A stretch of DNA of 8,796 nucleotides from Promethearchaeota archaeon. Its GTDB lineage: Archaea > Asgardarchaeota > Lokiarchaeia > Sigyniarchaeales > SOKP01. The position numbers and the translations under genes are program-made. Under the pieces are notes generated by a model. It was given only the letters and a program-made list of their open reading frames with translations, made no database searches and was not told the origin of the DNA. Numbering within the stretch: position 1 is the first letter of the stretch; the number at the start of each line of letters is the position of its first letter. Below, piece after piece: positions 6,349 to 8,796 of this stretch. The stretch covers positions 1 to 8,796 of the forward strand of contig SDNM01000053.1 of assembly GCA_004524385.1 (NCBI GenBank). The letters run 5' to 3'.

Positions 6349-7344
6349 TTGCCCGTAGAATTTTACAACCCACCTAAGACAATACTTGCCTCTGGAACTA
6401 AAAAAGGAGTAGAACTTGGAGGAGACAAGAGTATTTTAAGTATTGATTCGAGGCATAATTTTTATACTGAAGGACCTATTTTTACTGAGCTCAGCTGGGC
6501 AGAATTTTACCAGGAAGAGGGAATTGAGGATCAAATAGATACATTTACCACTACTGAATTTAAATCTGTTAGAGATGATCCAGAAGCATTAGTTAAAACC
6601 ATTGTCAATAGCCTAAATAATATTATCAATAATAAAAGATTATTTTATGGTATCGTAGATTTTGAAGTCGATGCTTTTATGAACCAAAATTGTGTCATTC
6701 CAGGTCTTAAGTTAGATCTTAATATAATAAATAAGCTGCTGGAAGCGCATAAAAAATCAAGGGATCAGGATTTATTTCCAAAAATTATCATTGATAAAGG
6801 AGGAATGAAAAAAATTAATGTTGAATTTCAAGGAACTAAGAAAAGAAATCTACAAATACCTGGTTCAAAATTAGAGGATATTTCTGATCTATTGCGAAGG
6901 GCAAAAGGATTTGCTACAGGCATAGTGTGTACTAGTAGAGGAGCAGCAAATCTCTATATTATGAGCGATAATATCGTTTTTAAAGAGGATGAACTATCTG
7001 AGCTATATATAGATCAGGAAAATATAATGATCATAGAAATGGGAATTCAAAGAAAGTTATTATTTCCCATCAGTTGGTTCAGAATAGATTTGGGTATCAA
7101 ATCTTTAGAAACCTTAGAAATATGGGATGAAATCAGGGAAAATCCCATACTTAATAAAACTATAGATGAGTATGATAATTATATCAGTAGCTTGATATAT
7201 AAAAAATATAAATCAGTTGCTTCGAGAGAAATTGGGGTTGATCTTGAGGATGATTTTTACTCTATGACTCCCCAAGAAAGGGATAAAGCACTTAAAGATA
7301 TGGCAGAAGCGATAAAATTTTTAACTAAAAAATACCGTGAGTAA
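6349..7344 (+). CDS. Uncharacterised 331-residue cytoplasmic protein
   Basis: I do not recognise this protein. It starts with TTG, supported by AAGGA at 6337-6341 seven bases upstream. There is no signal peptide or membrane span, and only two cysteines (115 and 194) that do not form a metal motif. The N-terminal part (1-75) is rich in Gly, Asp and aromatic residues, including DSRHNFYTEGPIFTELSW at 33-50. The middle (95-250) alternates beta-like stretches (FYGIVDFEVDAF, FPKIIIDKGG, KINVEFQG, GIVCTSRG, NLYIMSDNIV, IMIIEMGI, KLLFPISWF) and suggests an alpha/beta or beta-rich globular domain. The C-terminus (255-331) looks helical and charged, ending in a lysine-rich helix (DMAEAIKFLTKKYRE). It stands alone behind its own promoter and converges with gatC, leaving 2 bases between stops. 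Codon use looks like that of its neighbours, so recent transfer is not indicated. That the frame is a real gene is highly likely from its length and promoter. Confidence 0.85.
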   Translation: MPVEFYNPPKTILASGTKKGVELGGDKSILSIDSRHNFYTEGPIFTELSWAEFYQEEGIEDQIDTFTTTEFKSVRDDPEALVKTIVNSLNNIINNKRLFYGIVDFEVDAFMNQNCVIPGLKLDLNIINKLLEAHKKSRDQDLFPKIIIDKGGMKKINVEFQGTKKRNLQIPGSKLEDISDLLRRAKGFATGIVCTSRGAANLYIMSDNIVFKEDELSELYIDQENIMIIEMGIQRKLLFPISWFRIDLGIKSLETLEIWDEIRENPILNKTIDEYDNYISSLIYKKYKSVASREIGVDLEDDFYSMTPQERDKALKDMAEAIKFLTKKYRE

Positions 7345-7346
7345 CC

Positions 7347-7658
7347 CTATTCTTTTAGAATCCTGGGGGCTTTAAAATATCCATCTTTCTTGTGTTCAGC
7401 ATTTTTTAAGGCATCCTCGTTAGAAAGGCTTTTCCATGGAATATCTTCTCTGAAAACATTTTTTAATCCTTCAATTGCGTGTGTAGTCGGTTTGACATCA
7501 CTAGTGTCTAAATCATTCAATTTTTTAAAATAAGAAATTATATCCCTTAATTGCTTAGATAATTTTTCTTTTTCTTCTTCGGTTAAATCTAATAGTGCTA
7601 ATTTTGATAAATAATCAATAGTTTCCTTTGAAAATTCTTCCTTATCCTTATCTCTCAT
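7347..7658 (-). CDS. gatC: Asp/Glu-tRNA amidotransferase subunit C (GatC)
   Basis: GatC is the small clamp subunit of GatCAB, which amidates Asp-tRNA(Asn) and/or Glu-tRNA(Gln); it wraps around GatA and GatB and stabilises them. In archaea, which use GatDE for Gln, GatCAB mainly serves Asn-tRNA formation. The 103 residues match the family throughout: the N-terminal helical pair IDYLSKLALLDLTEEEKEKL (14-33), SYFKKLNDLDTSDVKPTTH (42-60), the FREDIP motif (69-74), and the closing DALKNAEHKKDGYFKAPRIL (82-101), equivalent to the usual eaLxNApexxxgyFxVPxil. The ATG is preceded directly by an in-frame stop, so the start is certain. Neither gatA nor gatB is in the window, so the operon is split or they lie elsewhere. 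It shares a 96-base divergent gap with the CxxC protein gene and converges with the 331-residue protein gene. Confidence 0.93.
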   Translation of the reverse strand: MRDKDKEEFSKETIDYLSKLALLDLTEEEKEKLSKQLRDIISYFKKLNDLDTSDVKPTTHAIEGLKNVFREDIPWKSLSNEDALKNAEHKKDGYFKAPRILKE

Positions 7659-7722
7659 TCATATATCATGGATTATTAATTATAATGTCAATAATTAATT
7701 TTCATATTTTACTTTATTTATT

Positions 7723-7733
7723 AGTATAAAAAA
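7723..7733 (+). promoter_or_regulatory. TATA box of the small CxxC protein gene
   Basis: AGTATAAAAAA sits about 27 bases before the ATG at 7755, the spacing expected for a leaderless or nearly leaderless archaeal transcript. The divergent gatC gene must be served from the other half of the same 96-base gap, where an ATTATAATTAAT-like stretch (minus strand, about 7675-7688) is a weak candidate. Confidence 0.45.
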
Positions 7734-7754
7734 GTAACAAGGTTCATTAATAAA

Positions 7755-8120
7755 ATGAATGATAATGATTTATGGTATGAAATCCCCAGTACAGCATGGA
7801 TCTCTTTAGCAAGGAGAGGGATGGAAAGTATTAGTCTTGCACAATGTTTTTTGAAAAATTGCGATAATGAAGATATTGATTTATTAGAGCCCTTTAAGAA
7901 AGAAGAGTACGATGATAATAAAAAACATATAAAAAAGATTCATATAAAATGCAAAAAGTGTGGCGGTATTTTTCAATTAAAATTTGAAACGATAAAAAGA
8001 GTAGCCAAACCTACTAATAAGAAAAAAGACGAAGCTGAGGATGATGATGTGTTATCAATAGGATTAGTTTATGCATTAGATGAGCAGAATAATAATTTAG
8101 GCCACATTGGTTATTTTTAA
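7755..8120 (+). CDS. Uncharacterised protein with one CxxC knuckle
   Basis: The 121-residue protein has an N-terminal segment with aromatic residues and a short helix (LWYEIPSTAWISLARRGMESISLAQCFL, about 6-33). An acidic/basic linker (37-60) leads to IKCKKCGGIFQLKFETI (64-80), a zinc-knuckle half with Cys66 and Cys69 followed by the beta hairpin usual in zinc ribbons. The expected second CxxC pair is absent; the only other cysteines are 31 and 36, earlier in the chain, which could complete a site by a circular arrangement or in a dimer. A charged KKKDEAEDDD linker (89-98) precedes a short beta-like C-terminus. I know no matching family. It is cytoplasmic by appearance, with a well-placed TATA box ahead. 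A role in nucleic-acid or protein binding is a guess from the knuckle alone. Confidence 0.7.
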   Translation: MNDNDLWYEIPSTAWISLARRGMESISLAQCFLKNCDNEDIDLLEPFKKEEYDDNKKHIKKIHIKCKKCGGIFQLKFETIKRVAKPTNKKKDEAEDDDVLSIGLVYALDEQNNNLGHIGYF

Positions 8121-8121
8121 A

Positions 8122-8229
8122 ATGTTAGGAGAACAAAGTACTTTACGAAGAAAAGTGTGGAGGATTATTAATTTAACTCAGGCAAATCAATTATTTGTTC
8201 ATTCTAAAAAACTAGAAATTAAATATTAG
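8122..8229 (+). CDS. Possible 35-residue basic ORF, doubtful
   Basis: An ATG-to-TAG frame begins one base after the stop of the CxxC protein gene and encodes 35 residues with an arginine/lysine-rich front (TLRRKVWRI) and a basic tail (VHSKKLEIKY). Its position would allow translational coupling, but there is no separate ribosome site and no family match. It could equally be a chance frame or the worn remnant of a longer gene. The gap from here to the vapBC operator shows nothing else. Confidence 0.2.
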   Translation: MLGEQSTLRRKVWRIINLTQANQLFVHSKKLEIKY

Positions 8230-8263
8230 GAAGAATAAAGTAAATATCAAATTTTAAATAGAT

Positions 8264-8283
8264 ATAAATAGTAAACTATTTAT
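8264..8283. promoter_or_regulatory. Inverted repeat, probable VapB operator
   Basis: A perfect 9-base inverted repeat, ATAAATAGT-AA-ACTATTTAT, lies 24-43 bases before the vapB ATG. It overlaps both TATA-like candidates (about 8262-8270 and 8279-8290), so a bound repressor would block TBP. VapB antitoxins, usually with VapC, bind such palindromes to repress their own operon. The position makes this the natural operator, though binding is inferred. Confidence 0.6.
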
Positions 8284-8306
8284 TTAAAAAGTTTCACTTA
8301 ATCCAT

Positions 8307-8552
8307 ATGACACAAAAAACTATTTCTTTAAACGAAAAGGCATATAAGATATTACGAAAATTCAAGAAAGACAAAGAGAGTTATTCTGATCTCATCATTC
8401 GTTTATGTGATGTGCAAGAGAAAAAAGAAAATGAGGATATTCTTCTTAAATACATAGGAGTATTTAAAGATAATTCAGACTATTGGGAACAAGTTGAAAA
8501 AGAAATTCAAAAAGAACGAGATCTCCATTTAACTTCGGAGGAAAATATATGA
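8307..8552 (+). CDS. vapB: VapB-type antitoxin (DUF217/VapB_antitoxin family)
   Basis: The antitoxin binds and inhibits the VapC ribonuclease encoded directly after it, and represses the operon. In the 81 residues the N-terminus TKTISLNEKAYKILRKFKKDKESYSDLIIRLC (3-34, with Q at 3 rather than the commoner T) follows the family pattern of a beta strand for DNA contact, an LxxxAYxxLxxxK helix and an SxSDxIxRL helix. This is a ribbon-helix-helix-like dimer found chiefly in archaea. Residues 45-81 (LLKYIGVFKDNSDYWEQVEKEIQKERD) form the C-terminal arm expected to thread into the toxin's active site. There is no Shine-Dalgarno sequence before the ATG, in line with a leaderless or short-leader transcript. 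The stop overlaps the vapC start by four bases (ATGA), so the two are translationally coupled. Confidence 0.9.
   Translation: MTQKTISLNEKAYKILRKFKKDKESYSDLIIRLCDVQEKKENEDILLKYIGVFKDNSDYWEQVEKEIQKERDLHLTSEENI
8537..8541 (+). promoter_or_regulatory. Ribosome binding site of vapC
   Basis: GGAGG lies seven bases upstream of the overlapping ATGA start of vapC, within the last codons of vapB. It fixes the vapC start and allows the toxin to be translated from the vapB message. Confidence 0.75.
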
Positions 8553-8796
8553 TATGCTTATTAGATACAAATATTATGATTGGAATACTCCGTGAAAATG
8601 AAAAAATCGTTTTAAAATATAAAGAATTAACTAAAAATAAACAAGATATAGGAATAACATCTTATACCATTGCAGAATTATATGATGGTATTCAAAGAGT
8701 AGAATCTAAAAAAAAAATGGAAGCACAATTAAAAATTTTAGAAATGATACTCGATAATTTCGAAAAAAGGAAAAAAAGTTTTTCCTTAACTCGTAA
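8549..8796 (+). CDS. vapC: VapC toxin, PIN-domain ribonuclease (cut by window end)
   Basis: VapC toxins are Mg-dependent PIN-domain endoribonucleases that cut tRNA or rRNA when antitoxin is lost. The first 82 residues are visible and the frame is still open at the right edge; the usual length is about 130. MICLLDTNIMIGILRE (1-16) carries the first catalytic acid, Asp6, in the typical LDTNxxI strand. IGITSYTIAELYDGI (34-48) carries the second, Glu43, in the SxxTxxELxxG motif. The remaining catalytic Asp residues lie outside the window. A clear GGAGG (8537-8541) sits seven bases before the ATG, inside the end of vapB, and the genes overlap by four bases. No break or frameshift is seen in the visible part, so the toxin is probably intact. 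Confidence 0.9.
   Translation, partial: MICLLDTNIMIGILRENEKIVLKYKELTKNKQDIGITSYTIAELYDGIQRVESKKKMEAQLKILEMILDNFEKRKKSFSLTR

Noticed and set aside
8759..8796. Possible frameshift in vapC around the lysine-rich EKRKKSFSLTR segment
   Set aside because: The frame stays open, and a FSLT-like segment is expected at about this point in archaeal PIN toxins, so truncation by the window edge explains the missing end.

Overview
The window is AT-rich, with long A/T runs between genes, and reads as chromosomal DNA from an archaeon. The evidence is TATA-like boxes about 25 bases ahead of several starts, some apparently leaderless genes, U-run terminators without hairpins, an ADP-forming acyl-CoA synthetase alpha subunit, a GatC subunit and a DUF217-type VapB antitoxin. 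The gene mix, low GC content and many TTG starts would suit an Asgard archaeon (Lokiarchaeia/Promethearchaeota-like). That lineage call is an inference; archaeal origin is much firmer. No rRNA, tRNA, CRISPR array, insertion sequence or prophage module was seen.

Layout. Bases 92-1432 encode a thiolase. A U-run terminator follows, then a dodecin-family protein (1714-1920) with its own TATA box, and an unlisted 35-residue single-membrane-span protein (2037-2144). On the minus strand, a GNAT-like acetyltransferase (3160-2711) and a TPR protein (2678-2160) look like a two-gene operon. From a divergent promoter region, the plus strand carries a trimeric dUTPase (3263-3775). It is followed by a four-span membrane protein with a C-terminal zinc ribbon (3869-4489) and an acyl-CoA synthetase alpha subunit (4592-6130). 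Next is a 331-residue protein I do not recognise (6349-7344), which converges on gatC (7658-7347, minus) with a 2-base gap. The right end has a small CxxC protein (7755-8120), a doubtful 35-codon ORF (8122-8229), and a vapBC toxin-antitoxin operon (8307 to the window edge) whose toxin gene is cut by the end of the sequence.

How the genes fit together. Most are single-gene units for housekeeping or accessory jobs rather than one pathway. The thiolase and the acyl-CoA synthetase alpha subunit both handle acyl-CoA thioesters: one cleaves or condenses 3-ketoacyl-CoA, the other converts acyl-CoA to acid plus ATP. They could serve the same fatty-acid or fermentation route, although about 3 kb separates them and the ATP-grasp beta subunit is not here. 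dUTPase is nucleotide-pool sanitation, and GatC is one subunit of the tRNA-dependent amidotransferase whose partners lie elsewhere. The vapBC pair is a self-contained toxin-antitoxin module with a clear palindrome at its promoter.

I did not find a convincing new multi-gene system. The best leads are the unrecognised 331-residue protein, the leaderless single-span microprotein, a dodecin lacking the flavin-stacking tryptophan, an orphan synthetase alpha subunit with altered residues near its catalytic histidine, and the vapBC operator.
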